This document shows positions 52,529 through 61,318 of a stretch of 64,000 bases of DNA, piece after piece. Below the pieces are notes generated by a model. That model was not told the DNA's origin, ran no database searches, and was given only the letters and a program-made list of their open reading frames with translations. Where the stretch lies: positions 1-64,000 of the forward strand of contig CBFHLR010000009.1 of NCBI GenBank assembly GCA_965656715.1, read 5' to 3'. This stretch comes from Coraliomargarita sp965656715 (lineage in GTDB: Bacteria > Verrucomicrobiota > Verrucomicrobiia > Opitutales > Coraliomargaritaceae). The position numbers and the translations under genes are program-made. The number at the start of each line of letters is the position of its first letter. Position 1 is the stretch's first letter.

Positions 52529-52760
52529 GCCGTTTCGACAGGCTCAAGGCTCCGAGCAGGTCGAGGAGCGAGCGCGGGCAGCGACGGCTGCCCTGCATGA
52601 TGCCGTCCGAGATGCGTTCAGGATGAATCGGACGCCTAGAGGCAGGCGTCCCTACCTTTAAAATGAAGGGACGACGTCCCCGTCGTCCATATTCAGACCC
52701 AATTCGGACCGCCGTTTCGGCAGGCTCAAGGCCATGAGCTAGTCGAATGGCGAGGACACG
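52529..52760. repeat. two copies of the GCCGTTTCGRCAGGCTCAAGG repeat with hairpins between
   Basis: The 20-mer GCCGTTTCGACAGGCTCAAG starts at 52529, and its near-identical copy (CGG in place of CGA) starts at 52711. Each is followed by an AG-CTNGTCGA-type tail. Between them lie two hairpins, GGACGCCT/AGGCGTCC (52630-52651) and GGACGACG/CGTCGTCC (52669-52688). No gene is supported in this stretch. Confidence 0.65.
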
Positions 52761-52784
52761 GTCCATCCCCCACAAAAGAAAGCT

Positions 52785-52834
52785 CCTCCCCTGCCAAGGG
52801 GAGGTCATCTGCTTGCCAGATGGGAGGGGTCTGC
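52785..52834. repeat. CCTCCCCT palindromic repeat (copy 1)
   Basis: The stem CCTCCCCT/AGGGGAGG (52785-52804) is followed by ATCTGCTTGCCAGAT and GGGAGGGG. An inverted copy with the same order of parts lies at 58749-58800. Confidence 0.65.
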
Positions 52835-52865
52835 GCCCCTCACCGCAACCACGCACATTGTAATC

Positions 52866-52949
52866 TGTAGGGCTCGTGCTTGCACGATGCCGCCCAAGGC
52901 ACTGCGGCACTTTGCACTCTTCGAGCATTCCACAAGCAAAGGCCCTACA
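52866..52949. repeat. TGTAGGGC-bounded inverted repeat
   Basis: TGTAGGGCTCGTGCTTG (from 52866) and CAAGCAAAGGCCCTACA (52933-52949) are inverted ends of an 84-bp element. With the neighbouring repeats it fills the 700-bp gap 52418-53117, where no coding gene is visible. The promoter of the MFS gene must lie in the last ~150 bp. Confidence 0.6.
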
Positions 52950-53117
52950 ATATTGCGACGCCCTCCGCCCGAACCATAAGCCACGACAACCCGCCCCAAG
53001 AAGCCCTACATATGCAAGTCCGACATTTAACAAACTTTTCTTATTGATTAGAAGAAGTTAATGCGCAATTTCCCTGCATTAGCAAATCTGATTGAAATAC
53101 TCGAACAATAAGAACTC

Positions 53118-54587
53118 ATGGGTGCTCAAAAGTTTAAAAATCGTTGGCTCGTCGCGGCAAGTGCCGTGGGCGTGCACGTCTCGATCGGCTCGATCTACGC
53201 CTACAGCGCGTGGAAGATGCCACTGGAAAACATGTTCGGCTGGTCGCCGAGCGCGACGACGGGTGCCTTCAGTCTCGCAATTTTCTTTCTCGGTCTGTCC
53301 GCCGCCTTCCTTGGGCGCTTTATTGAGAAAAAAGGCCCCTCCAAAGGCGGCCTGCTGTCCGCAGCCTTTTTCTGCATCGGTCTGATTGGTGCAGGTGTGG
53401 CCTGCCTCATGCAGAGCCTGCCGCTGTTCTACCTGTTCTTTGGTGTCGTCAGCGGTATCGGTCTCGGTGTCGGCTATATCTCACCGGTCTCCACACTGGT
53501 GAAATGGTTCCCGGACCGCCGCGGTCTCGCGACGGGTCTGGCGATCATGGGCTTTGGCTTCGGTGGACTCATCTGCGCGCGTCTGATCGACGTCCTAGTC
53601 CCCGTCGAACAAGAGCTGACCATTCCGAAATACGTGCAGGTCGTAGAGGGCGAAGAAGCCACCACGCTCGACAAGGTCGCATTCGTGCAGGACTACTTGG
53701 CAAAAACACCGGAGGAGCAAAGCGTCATCGCCAGCACACCGGTGGCTGAAGGCGTGGAAAGCCAGAAGGTGCTGGTCTACGACTCCAAGAAAATTGCCTA
53801 TGCCTTCATGATTCTCGGCGTGCTGTATGCCTGCGTCATGGTGCCCTCCGCACTCTACATCGCCCCACCGCCCAAGGAATGGGTCGACGCCTACTTACAG
53901 GGCATCCCACAAAAGGCCAAAGCGGCAGCCAGCAAGACCAACGAGCTCACCGCCAACCAAGCGATCAAGACCTTCGGCTTCTACGGCCTCTGGATCATGC
54001 TCTTCATTAACGTGTCCTGTGGCATCGCGCTCATCGCGACCGCCAAGAAAATGGGCTACGAGATGGTGCACCTCTCCGCATCCATGTCCACTTGGCTGGT
54101 GATGGGCATCTCCCTCTTCAACGGACTGGGCCGTATCTTCTGGGCATCGATCTCCGATTTCATCGGCCGCTCCAACACTTACATCGCGTTCTTCGCGCTG
54201 CAGATCATCGCCTTCCCACTGCTGGCACACATCACCGCGACCCCGATGTTGTTCATGGTTGTGACCTTCGTGATCCTCACTTGCTACGGCGGCGGCTTCG
54301 CATCGATCCCTGCATACATCAGCGACCTGTTCGGCGTGAAGGAAATGCCCACCATCCACGGCTACATTTTGACCGCATGGTCTCTCGCTGGTGTGTGCGG
54401 CCCAACGATCAACTCCTTCGTGTATGAGCGCACCCAAAGCTATCAAGGCAGCCTCTACGTCTTCGGCGGCGCCTTCGTGGTCGCCCTGATCGTATCGATC
54501 CTCATGAAGTTCGAAATCAAGCGCCTGAAGCGTCACTATACCGACGCCGAAGTCGAAGCAGCACGCCCCCACACGCATGACGTGTAG
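53118..54587 (+). CDS. MFS transporter of the oxalate/formate antiporter (OxlT/YhjX) family
   Basis: A 489-aa major facilitator carrier with about 12 membrane helices. Typical OxlT-group features are NRWLVAASAVGVHVSIGSIYAYS at the N-terminus, GIGLGVGYISPVSTLVKWFPDRRGLATG, and the later GYILTAWSLAGVCGPTINSFVYE. A ~100-residue hydrophilic loop (about residues 165-250) after helix 6 is longer than in classical OxlT. Substrates are probably small organic acids (oxalate, formate or pyruvate-like). It is a single gene between two repeat-rich spacers. Confidence 0.85.
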   Translation: MGAQKFKNRWLVAASAVGVHVSIGSIYAYSAWKMPLENMFGWSPSATTGAFSLAIFFLGLSAAFLGRFIEKKGPSKGGLLSAAFFCIGLIGAGVACLMQSLPLFYLFFGVVSGIGLGVGYISPVSTLVKWFPDRRGLATGLAIMGFGFGGLICARLIDVLVPVEQELTIPKYVQVVEGEEATTLDKVAFVQDYLAKTPEEQSVIASTPVAEGVESQKVLVYDSKKIAYAFMILGVLYACVMVPSALYIAPPPKEWVDAYLQGIPQKAKAAASKTNELTANQAIKTFGFYGLWIMLFINVSCGIALIATAKKMGYEMVHLSASMSTWLVMGISLFNGLGRIFWASISDFIGRSNTYIAFFALQIIAFPLLAHITATPMLFMVVTFVILTCYGGGFASIPAYISDLFGVKEMPTIHGYILTAWSLAGVCGPTINSFVYERTQSYQGSLYVFGGAFVVALIVSILMKFEIKRLKRHYTDAEVEAARPHTHDV

Positions 54588-54618
54588 ATCGGGTGCAATC
54601 AATCCGCACCTTTTATAT

Positions 54619-54707
54619 ACAACCGCTTCGCTAGAGTTGCCCTACGGGCGAGCGATGTGAGCGAACAACAGACTCACTAAAACTCTCCCCTCTAGCGAAG
54701 CGGTTGT
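54619..54707. mobile_element. 89-bp MITE-like element with perfect 18-bp terminal inverted repeats
   Basis: ACAACCGCTTCGCTAGAG (54619-54636) and CTCTAGCGAAGCGGTTGT (54690-54707) are exact reverse complements. The inner sequence holds TTGCCCTACGGGCGAG near the left and AACTCTCCC near the right, and both are also found inside the ends of the GxxExxY cassette at 51631-51971. It has no ORF. It looks like a short non-coding derivative of that cassette. Confidence 0.75.
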
Positions 54708-54784
54708 GAATCACTACGTAGAATCGGCTAACAGCCAAATCGTTTAGCTGATGAACTACAGGAGGCTTTCATTTTTGTATCCGG

Positions 54785-55732
54785 ATGACCACTACAGCCT
54801 ATCCATGGGGGCACCACCGGCGCTTCAACGCCTACCCTCAGTATTTTAAGAAGCACTTTGGCGCGCGGGTGCAGAAGGTCTCCATCGATGCGGGCTTTAG
54901 CTGCCCAAACCGAGACGGCACGGTGAGCTTCGGCGGCTGCACCTTCTGCGACAACGATTCCTTTAATCCCTCCTACTGCCATCCCGACAAGCCTGTCGCT
55001 CAGCAGATCGAAGAGGGCAAGCGTTTCCACAGCAAACGCTACCACAAGCCCAAGCAACACCTCGCCTACTTTCAGGCTTACACCAATACCCACGCCCCCC
55101 TGCGCACACTCAAAGCCCTCTACGACGAGGCGCTCAGCGTGCCGGACGTCGTCGGCCTCGTCATCGGCACCCGGCCCGACTGTATCGACGCCGAGAAGCT
55201 CAAATACTTCCGCGAGCTATCCGAGACCCACTATGTGATTCTCGAGATCGGCATCGAGTCCTGCTACGACGCGACGCTGAAACGCATCAATCGCGGCCAC
55301 AGCTACCAGCAGGCGATCGACGCCATCAAGCTCACCGCCGAGCACGGCGTCAAAGTCGGCAGCCACCTCATCTTTGGCCTCCCCGGCGAGAGCGAAGCCA
55401 TGATGCTCGCCGAGGCCGAGCTGCTGTCCAAGCTCCCGCTCAACACCATCAAATTCCACCAGCTCAACCTCGTGCGCGGCACGGCGATGGTGAAAGACTA
55501 CGAACGCCATCCACAGGATTTTCGATTCTTCGAGCTCGAGCAGTATCTGGATTTCATCGTCCGCTTCATCGAGCAGCTCAGCCCCAAGATCGTGATCGAG
55601 CGCTTCTTCAGCGAAGCCCCGCCCGCCGACAACGTAACCCCAATCCAGTGGCAGCTACGTAACGACCAGATGCTCAACCTCCTCCAACGCGAACTCGAAC
55701 AACGCAACACCTGGCAAGGACGCTTGTATTGA
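54785..55732 (+). CDS. radical SAM protein, TIGR01212/YhcC family
   Basis: A 315-aa radical SAM protein. The Fe-S cysteines are in SCPNRDGTVSFGGCTFCDND, where the spacing is wider than the usual CX3CX2C, as is normal for this family. Other blocks are AYTNTHAPLRTLKALYDEAL, LVIGTRPDCIDAEKL, EIGIESCYDATLKRINRGH and HLIFGLPGESEAMM. It uses SAM-derived radical chemistry on an unknown substrate. It ends 35 bp before a bidirectional terminator. Confidence 0.88.
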   Translation: MTTTAYPWGHHRRFNAYPQYFKKHFGARVQKVSIDAGFSCPNRDGTVSFGGCTFCDNDSFNPSYCHPDKPVAQQIEEGKRFHSKRYHKPKQHLAYFQAYTNTHAPLRTLKALYDEALSVPDVVGLVIGTRPDCIDAEKLKYFRELSETHYVILEIGIESCYDATLKRINRGHSYQQAIDAIKLTAEHGVKVGSHLIFGLPGESEAMMLAEAELLSKLPLNTIKFHQLNLVRGTAMVKDYERHPQDFRFFELEQYLDFIVRFIEQLSPKIVIERFFSEAPPADNVTPIQWQLRNDQMLNLLQRELEQRNTWQGRLY

Positions 55733-55767
55733 CCTTAAAAATCAAAGAATCGAAACTAGCATCCGAC

Positions 55768-55800
55768 AAAAAACGCCACTCCGAGATGGAGTGACGTTTT
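55768..55800. terminator. bidirectional terminator between the radical SAM and lipoprotein genes
   Basis: CACTCC/GGAGTG with outer AAACG/CGTTT pairs (one mismatch) forms the stem. There are A-runs on the left and TTTT on the right, so it can end both the forward radical SAM and the reverse lipoprotein transcripts. Confidence 0.8.
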
Positions 55801-55824
55801 GGTAGAAAGACTTCGCAGAGAGCT

Positions 55825-56808
55825 TTAGAAGCCCTCGACAGTAGCCGGCAATTGAGTCGGCGCTGCTGGCATCTCGGGAGCCCCCATGCCCATGCCGCCG
55901 CCCATCATCATGAGGCCCATGATCGGCATCATGGCGCCCTGCAAGGCTTGGTCGAACTGCTCTTGGGTTTCCGCATTCTGGAGATTGGTGAGGATGCCAT
56001 CGAACATACCATAAGCCATGATGACCTGTGGCTTGTTCTTCGCCATTTCTTCTGGTGTGAGCGCGGCCAACTGGGCTTTAGCCTCGGCGACACCCTCCGC
56101 CCAACCAGCTGCCATCTCTTGGTCGAGCCAGCGGCCGTCGACTTTTTGGTAAGTGCCTGTGTCTGGCTCTTCGCCTGGGATAGACACTTCCAAAGTTGCA
56201 GTGTCCTCGGTCGATTCAACGACCTTCACCGCCATGTCGGACAGATCCGCGAGGCGGAACTCATCACCTGACAAGGCAGCAATGCCATCCAATTGCTTAA
56301 GCAGCTCGGATACAGTCGTGTCGAAGAAGTCTTGACCGTTGAAGTTCTGCAGGCCTTCGAGCGAAGTAATCTGACTGCTATTCAAGGTATTCAAGAAGCT
56401 GACCACCGCAGGCCATGCCGCTTTCATTTCGGCTTTTTCCTCAGCAGACTTTGCTTCGCCTGCGATGCTGGTGTTGATGATAAAGTCCTGCTTATCGGCG
56501 ACCACCTGAGAGAGCTTGCTCACGAGCGCAAAGCCTTGATCGTAGACTTCAGCGTCCAGCTTAGTGCCAACAAGATTTACGATTTCGCTCACATCGTTTT
56601 GGTAGCTAGTCGGCATCGCTTGCCAAAGAATGCCACCATTGCCTGCAGCCAATTCAGATGCGATAAACTTCATCGCAGCATCTGGAGCGTCCGGGAATTC
56701 AGCCTTTGCTGCGGGAGCGGCAGCATCGGAACCGGAATCGCCACATGCGGCCATGAACATCGCGCCAGCAGCCATACCGGAGAGTGCAAGTGTGTGTAGA
56801 AACTTCAT
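55825..56808 (-). CDS. predicted lipoprotein with Met/Gly-rich C-terminus
   Basis: A 327-aa protein with a type II signal peptide (MKFLHTLALSGMAAGAMFMAACG, lipobox MAAC). After an Ala/Asp linker comes a helical domain, then a C-terminal stretch MMPIMGLMMMGGGMGMGAPEM with unusually many Met and Gly, and a Pro-rich end. I do not recognise the family. Related proteins with a 'DUF' look occur in planctomycetes and verrucomicrobia. It is followed by metW and metX on the same strand, but a 54-bp gap and its own terminator make it a separate unit. Confidence 0.72.
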   Translation of the reverse strand: MKFLHTLALSGMAAGAMFMAACGDSGSDAAAPAAKAEFPDAPDAAMKFIASELAAGNGGILWQAMPTSYQNDVSEIVNLVGTKLDAEVYDQGFALVSKLSQVVADKQDFIINTSIAGEAKSAEEKAEMKAAWPAVVSFLNTLNSSQITSLEGLQNFNGQDFFDTTVSELLKQLDGIAALSGDEFRLADLSDMAVKVVESTEDTATLEVSIPGEEPDTGTYQKVDGRWLDQEMAAGWAEGVAEAKAQLAALTPEEMAKNKPQVIMAYGMFDGILTNLQNAETQEQFDQALQGAMMPIMGLMMMGGGMGMGAPEMPAAPTQLPATVEGF

Positions 56809-56862
56809 TATATATTATGGGTTGAGGTGATTGGCCGAAAAAGCAACGACCAAAGATGAACG

Positions 56863-57468
56863 CTAATTAAACAGATCGTAGAGCGCATAACCAGCTAATA
56901 AATTGGGCCAGAATTGGCATTCCTTGCGCCAATCACCGCCCAAAGCGACACGGTCTTTAATGTGGATCTTTTTCTCGGCACAGAAGGCTTCAAACTCGTT
57001 GATCGAAAAGGGATTGTTCGGAATCGTCTGATGCCAAGGACGTGGATACACTTCGTTCTGTGGGCGACGGCCGTTTTGCGCGTAACTCATGCGGTTTTTC
57101 CAAAAGCCGTGGTTCACGAAACCAACGGTCAAATGTTTACCGACGCGCAGTGCCTCGCTGAGGATGGAGTGCGGGTCGTCGAGCAGTTCGACGGAACGAC
57201 TGAAGATGACGCGATCAAAGGAGTTGTCCTCAAAGGTGCTGAGTAAGGACGCCACATCGCCATGATAGGCGGGCACGCCGCGTTTGATACAACTGATGAT
57301 ACGATCGACATCGATATCGACGCCCACGGCATAGACGGACTTGGTTTGCTGCAGGTATTCGAGCAGCACGCCGCGGCCACAGCCGAGGTCGAGCACGCGG
57401 TCGCCCTCACTCACCCAACGGGCGATGACCTGGAAGTCGACTTGACGCTTTTTGTTGGCCGGACTCAT
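56863..57468 (-). CDS. metW: methionine biosynthesis protein MetW
   Basis: MetW is a small SAM-methyltransferase-like protein that accompanies MetX in many bacteria and takes part in methionine synthesis. The 201-aa protein has VSEGDRVLDLGCGRGVLLEYL (SAM site), GVDIDVDRIISCIKRGVPAYHGDVA, FDRVIFSRSVELLDDPHSIL and KHLTVGFVNHGFWKNRM. It overlaps metX by 4 bp (translational coupling), which confirms the identity. Confidence 0.93.
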   Translation of the reverse strand: MSPANKKRQVDFQVIARWVSEGDRVLDLGCGRGVLLEYLQQTKSVYAVGVDIDVDRIISCIKRGVPAYHGDVASLLSTFEDNSFDRVIFSRSVELLDDPHSILSEALRVGKHLTVGFVNHGFWKNRMSYAQNGRRPQNEVYPRPWHQTIPNNPFSINEFEAFCAEKKIHIKDRVALGGDWRKECQFWPNLLAGYALYDLFN

Positions 57469-58607
57469 CGGTTGAGGAACGAGCGAATCAGCTCATCGAG
57501 TTTAGGTGAACACAGAAGGAAGGAGTCGTGCCCCGCATCCATTGAGAGCTCGGCATAGGTGGCATCTTTGCCGAGGCGTAGCAGTGCTTCGACCACCTCG
57601 CGATTTCCTTGTGGTGGATACAGCCAGTCGGAAGTAAAGCCCACCACCAGACCCGTCGCTTGCACGTTCTGAAGCGTGTCATCCAGCGAGTTGTCCAGCC
57701 CATGCAGATCGAAGCGATCGAGTGCCTTGGTTAGATACAGATAGGTGTTGGCATCGAAGCGAGAGACGAAGGCCTGCCCCTGATAGCGCAGATAGCTCTC
57801 CACCTCGAATTCGATATCAAAGTGTTCTTTAGCTTCTTGTGCGTTGCGGCGCTTGCGGCCGAACTTGGCTTCCATGCCGACATCGGAAAGGTAAGTGATG
57901 TGCGCCATCATGCGGGCCACGGAGAGCCCTTCCGCTGGCTGGGTGCCATCGGGATAGTCACCATTTTGCCAAGTCGGATCGCTGATGATCGCTTGACGGC
58001 CAGTGTCGTTGAAAGCAATCGCTTGAGCGTTGTGTCGTGCGCAGCAAGCCAGCGCGATGTAGCGCCCCACCCGCTCTGGATAAGCGGTGATCCACTGTAG
58101 GGTTTGCATGCCGCCCATGCTGCCGCCGATCACGGCATGCAGTTTCTCAATACCGAGCGAATCGAGCAACAGGGCCTGTGCATTGACCATGTCGCCCACC
58201 GTGAGCTTGGGGAAGTCGAGGCTGTAGCGCTTACCGGTTTCCGGATTGAGCGACTCGGGTCCGGTGGAGCCACTGCAACCGCCCAGCACATTCGAGCAAA
58301 TCACGAAGTAGCGGCTGGTATCGATCGGCTTGCCGGGGCCAACCATGAAGTTCCACCAACCTTGCTTGCGCTCGTCCATGCTGTGGACGCCGGCACAGTG
58401 GTGGTTGCCGGTCAGGGCGTGGCAAATGAGCACCGCATTGTCCTTGGCGTCGTTGAGACGACCGTAGGTTTCGTAACGCAGGGTCAGCTCGGGGATGGTG
58501 CCACCCGCCTCAAAGTGGAAAGTCTCCTTGGATAGAAAATCCTTATATTCGACCAAGCCCACCTCACCCGATTCGGGTCTGTCTGGTGCTGCTTCGGAGT
58601 CGATCAT
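57465..58607 (-). CDS. metX: homoserine O-acetyltransferase
   Basis: MetX acetylates (or succinylates) L-homoserine in methionine biosynthesis. The 380-aa alpha/beta-hydrolase has LRYETYGRLNDAKDNAVLI, HALTGNHHCAG, the nucleophile Ser in AVIGGSMGGMQTLQW, the Asp in GFTSDWLYPPQGNREV, and the His in MDAGHDSFLL. It is the first gene of the metXW pair. Its leader reads CT-rich up to the ATG (CAACTCTCCTCCT) and has no SD motif. I saw no SAM riboswitch in the upstream ~90 bp. Confidence 0.94.
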   Translation of the reverse strand: MIDSEAAPDRPESGEVGLVEYKDFLSKETFHFEAGGTIPELTLRYETYGRLNDAKDNAVLICHALTGNHHCAGVHSMDERKQGWWNFMVGPGKPIDTSRYFVICSNVLGGCSGSTGPESLNPETGKRYSLDFPKLTVGDMVNAQALLLDSLGIEKLHAVIGGSMGGMQTLQWITAYPERVGRYIALACCARHNAQAIAFNDTGRQAIISDPTWQNGDYPDGTQPAEGLSVARMMAHITYLSDVGMEAKFGRKRRNAQEAKEHFDIEFEVESYLRYQGQAFVSRFDANTYLYLTKALDRFDLHGLDNSLDDTLQNVQATGLVVGFTSDWLYPPQGNREVVEALLRLGKDATYAELSMDAGHDSFLLCSPKLDELIRSFLNR

Positions 58608-58748
58608 AGGAGGAGAGTTGGAACGCCCCTAGAAATTAGGAATTCATCCGCGTTGGCAAGGGCGCTTTTCTGAATTGCGTTAAAGTAGAAGCGTCAGTTG
58701 CAGACATCACATGGATGTAGTCGCTAGATCTTTTTACAGCGAGAACAA

Positions 58749-58840
58749 ACCCCTCCCACCTGACAAGCAGGTGACCTCCCCATCGCAGGGGAGGAACTCC
58801 CTAAAGCTCCCCTCCTTTCCGAGGAGGGGCGACCGGCTCA
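58749..58840. repeat. CCTCCCCT palindromic repeat (copy 2) and adjacent stems
   Basis: CCCTCCCACCTGACAAGCAG then CTCCCC...GGGGAG is the inverted counterpart of the copy at 52785-52834. It is followed by CCCCTCCTTTCCGAGGAGGGG and GACCGGCTCAACCGGTC, two more hairpins. These fill much of the 259-bp spacer 58608-58866, which has no gene. Confidence 0.65.
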
Positions 58841-58866
58841 ACCGGTCGGGGTGGTGCCTAGGTTCA

Positions 58867-60438
58867 CTATTCATTTGGCAGGAACTGCACGGCCTTTAAA
58901 TTATTCTCCAAGCGCACATCACTGTCTTTATCCTCAGGCAACACGGTGGCGACAATTTGTAATTCGGGTGCGTTTTGATCGGCCGGTGCCAAGGCGGTGA
59001 CCTCGCGTGTGGTGGTCTTGCCCGGCGCAAGTGCTTCAAGCTTAAATTGCTGCGGTTGATTGTCTCCGACGACGACTTCGAGTTGGGCATTATACAACCA
59101 TTCGGTGCCGCGGTTCTGAACCGTAATCTCGACCGGCATGGTCGTGCCCGGCAGCGCATCCTGGCCAAGATAAACGCTGGCGAGCGCGACATCGACGACG
59201 TCGTCCTGATCACGCTCTCGTAAGCGCTGCCAATCCAGCACGCCGGCTCCATAAAGAGGATCCACTCCCGGCGCGCCGGCTTCGTTCAAGTAGTCGCCCA
59301 AGAGCTCCACCGCTTGCTGTGGCATGCGATTCGAATCGCTTGCAAGCAGCGTCGCCAAAGTGCCAGACACAAAGGGCGCGGCCGCGGAGGTGCCAGTAAA
59401 CGAGGCTGTGCCGAGATCGCCTTTGGCAGTCAGAACGCCGACGCCCGGCGCAGCGAAGTCGATGTCCTTCGACTGGTTTGGGAAAATGGCCTGCGTGGCA
59501 TTGGCATCGACCGCGGTCACGGCGATCACGGACTCATACGCGGCGGGATAGGATAAGCCGCCGTAGCCATCGTTGCCTGCAGCCGCGACCAGCAGGACGC
59601 CCTGCTGCTCGGCATAGGCAACGGCATTGCGCAGCACTGGCGTATCCACGTAAAGACCAAGGCTGAGATTAATAATGTCTGCATCCGCATCGACTGCATC
59701 CACAATCGCAGAAGCCACTTCAAAACTACTACCAATACCGTCTTCACCGAGCACGCGCATGACCAGCAGGGTCGCGTCCGGTGCGATGCCCTCTTTACCG
59801 CCAATAATTGAAGCCACGGAGGTGCCGTGCCCCGCGCCCTCAGCATCCATGCCAGAACCCGTATAATCCAAGACCTCAATATCACTATCGGCAAACTGCG
59901 CATGCTCCATCAGCCCCGAATCCAGAATCGCAACCCGCACCCCCTCGCCCGTGGAGTCCATTTCGCCAACAATTTGCGCAGCAGAAACACCGAAACCTCG
60001 CAGGTAGGCGAACGCCTCGGGGTTAATGGCCTCCGGAGGCAAGGGTGGCTGCACCTCGTAGGTAAAGCCAACTTTGACGTCTCCCTCGCGGGGAAAACGC
60101 GCGCGCAAAGTCGCTTCATCCAGTAGCAAGGTCAGCAAACCATCAATTTGGCCCGATGCCGGAGTTCCAGCGCGCTCAAGTTCTGCCAGATAGGCACGAT
60201 AGGCTGCCTCATCCTCAAAGGTGACCACCAATTGACCATGCTTTGCGCTTTTCGGATATGGAATGGGCCCCGCCGCCGACGGTTGCCATGCGATGCCAGG
60301 CTCGACGGATCCGACGATTGGTTGTGCACGCGTCAACTCCGGCTCGCTGGGGACCTCGCGTTGATTCAACCAGCGCCCAGCCAGCACTCCAATCAGCAGG
60401 AGCAAGGCCAACAGGCCAAGTCGAGGAAACCATTTCAT
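58867..60438 (-). CDS. subtilisin-like (S8) serine protease with membrane anchor
   Basis: A 523-aa protease with an N-terminal signal anchor (MKWFPRLGLLALLLLIGVLAG). A propeptide-like region (~60-135) precedes the catalytic domain. The triad is Asp in VRVAILDSGLMEH, His in GAGHGTSVASIIGG and Ser in FTGTSAAAPFVSG, and the oxyanion Asn is in AAAGNDGYG. The C-terminal ~100 residues form a CARDB-like beta domain (MPVEITVQNRGTEWLYNAQL). It is exported, so it should act outside the cytoplasm. Start 60438 (ATG) is used and not the upstream TTG at 60477. Confidence 0.88.
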   Translation of the reverse strand: MKWFPRLGLLALLLLIGVLAGRWLNQREVPSEPELTRAQPIVGSVEPGIAWQPSAAGPIPYPKSAKHGQLVVTFEDEAAYRAYLAELERAGTPASGQIDGLLTLLLDEATLRARFPREGDVKVGFTYEVQPPLPPEAINPEAFAYLRGFGVSAAQIVGEMDSTGEGVRVAILDSGLMEHAQFADSDIEVLDYTGSGMDAEGAGHGTSVASIIGGKEGIAPDATLLVMRVLGEDGIGSSFEVASAIVDAVDADADIINLSLGLYVDTPVLRNAVAYAEQQGVLLVAAAGNDGYGGLSYPAAYESVIAVTAVDANATQAIFPNQSKDIDFAAPGVGVLTAKGDLGTASFTGTSAAAPFVSGTLATLLASDSNRMPQQAVELLGDYLNEAGAPGVDPLYGAGVLDWQRLRERDQDDVVDVALASVYLGQDALPGTTMPVEITVQNRGTEWLYNAQLEVVVGDNQPQQFKLEALAPGKTTTREVTALAPADQNAPELQIVATVLPEDKDSDVRLENNLKAVQFLPNE

Positions 60439-60539
60439 AACGTATCGGGAAGGTAGTCGCCTGAGGGCAGATGACAATGGCAGGATTGCTGAATTGTCAG
60501 TCTTGTAACGTCGGAGTCAGGCACCTAGTTACATGTTCC

Positions 60540-61202
60540 ATGAAAATTCTGTGCCTCAAGCATGTTCCGTTTGAAGGGCCCGGTGCGATTGCACTCTGGG
60601 CACAGCAACGGGGCCACAGCCTCGCGATTCACTCAGTATTCGACTCGGAGCCACTCCCGCTGGCTGAGTCCTTCGACCTGTTACTCGTGATGGGCGGGCC
60701 GATGAACATCTACGAATATGAAGCCTACCCGTGGCTGGTTGGAGAAAAGCAGTTCATCCGAGCAGCGATTGACGCCGGCAAACGCGTGGTCGGGATCTGC
60801 TTGGGCGCACAATTGATCGCCGACACACTCGGGGGCAAGGTGACCGCGGGCCCGCAAAAAGAAATCGGCTGGTTTCCAATCGAACTCGAGCAGCCCGCAC
60901 CACAATCGCTACGCGTGTGCCACTGGCATGGCGACACCTTTGCACTGCCCGAGGGAGCGGTCCACATCGCCCGCAGCGAAGTCTGTGAAAATCAGGGATT
61001 CATTTACGATGAACGCGTGCTCGGCCTGCAATGCCACCTCGAAACCACACGCGAAAGCCTCGCACTACTGATAGCCGCCTGCAGTGACGAGTTAGTCGAT
61101 GGCCCAACAATTCAGGATGCCGAAACCATGCTCGCCGAACCGCCCGAAACCTACGAGGCAATGTATACAGTGCTGTTTGAGCTGCTGGATAGGCTGAAAT
61201 AG
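60540..61202 (+). CDS. class I glutamine amidotransferase domain protein
   Basis: A 220-aa free-standing GATase1-type protein. The nucleophile Cys is in GKRVVGICLGAQLIADTLGG, the oxyanion part is LLVMGGPMNIYEY, and the His/Glu pair is in GLQCHLETTRES. HWHGDTF is typical of the subgroup. It probably releases ammonia from glutamine or hydrolyses gamma-glutamyl bonds. No synthetase partner is adjacent. The ATG at 60540 is chosen over the in-frame start at 60471. It is divergent from the protease. Confidence 0.83.
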   Translation: MKILCLKHVPFEGPGAIALWAQQRGHSLAIHSVFDSEPLPLAESFDLLLVMGGPMNIYEYEAYPWLVGEKQFIRAAIDAGKRVVGICLGAQLIADTLGGKVTAGPQKEIGWFPIELEQPAPQSLRVCHWHGDTFALPEGAVHIARSEVCENQGFIYDERVLGLQCHLETTRESLALLIAACSDELVDGPTIQDAETMLAEPPETYEAMYTVLFELLDRLK

Positions 61203-61222
61203 CGCCGAAGACACTGAATAGA

Positions 61223-61238
61223 AAGTGCGTTCGCACTT
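61223..61238. other. short perfect palindrome AAGTGCG-CGCACTT
   Basis: A 7-bp perfect stem about 20 bp after the amidotransferase stop. The 115-bp spacer (61203-61318) continues with a TAGCGGAACTGTGAAACAG-type run. The palindrome may act as part of a transcription end between convergent genes. Confidence 0.4.
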
Positions 61239-61318
61239 CCTCTACAGCACAGATTTGTAGCGGAACTGTGAAACAGTTTCGACCAAGGGCGATGGAGCAC
61301 CCCTATGTAAATAATTCG

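Noticed and set aside
52506..53033. A 175-codon reverse open frame in the repeat-rich gap
   Set aside because: It runs through four different palindromic repeats and its product has no domain, so it is not a gene.
53895..54602. A 235-codon reverse open frame
   Set aside because: It is His/Asp/Glu-rich nonsense antisense to membrane helices of the MFS carrier.
58608..58700. SAM riboswitch before metX
   Set aside because: I looked for the conserved SAM-I core and for a terminator/antiterminator layout in the leader and found neither.
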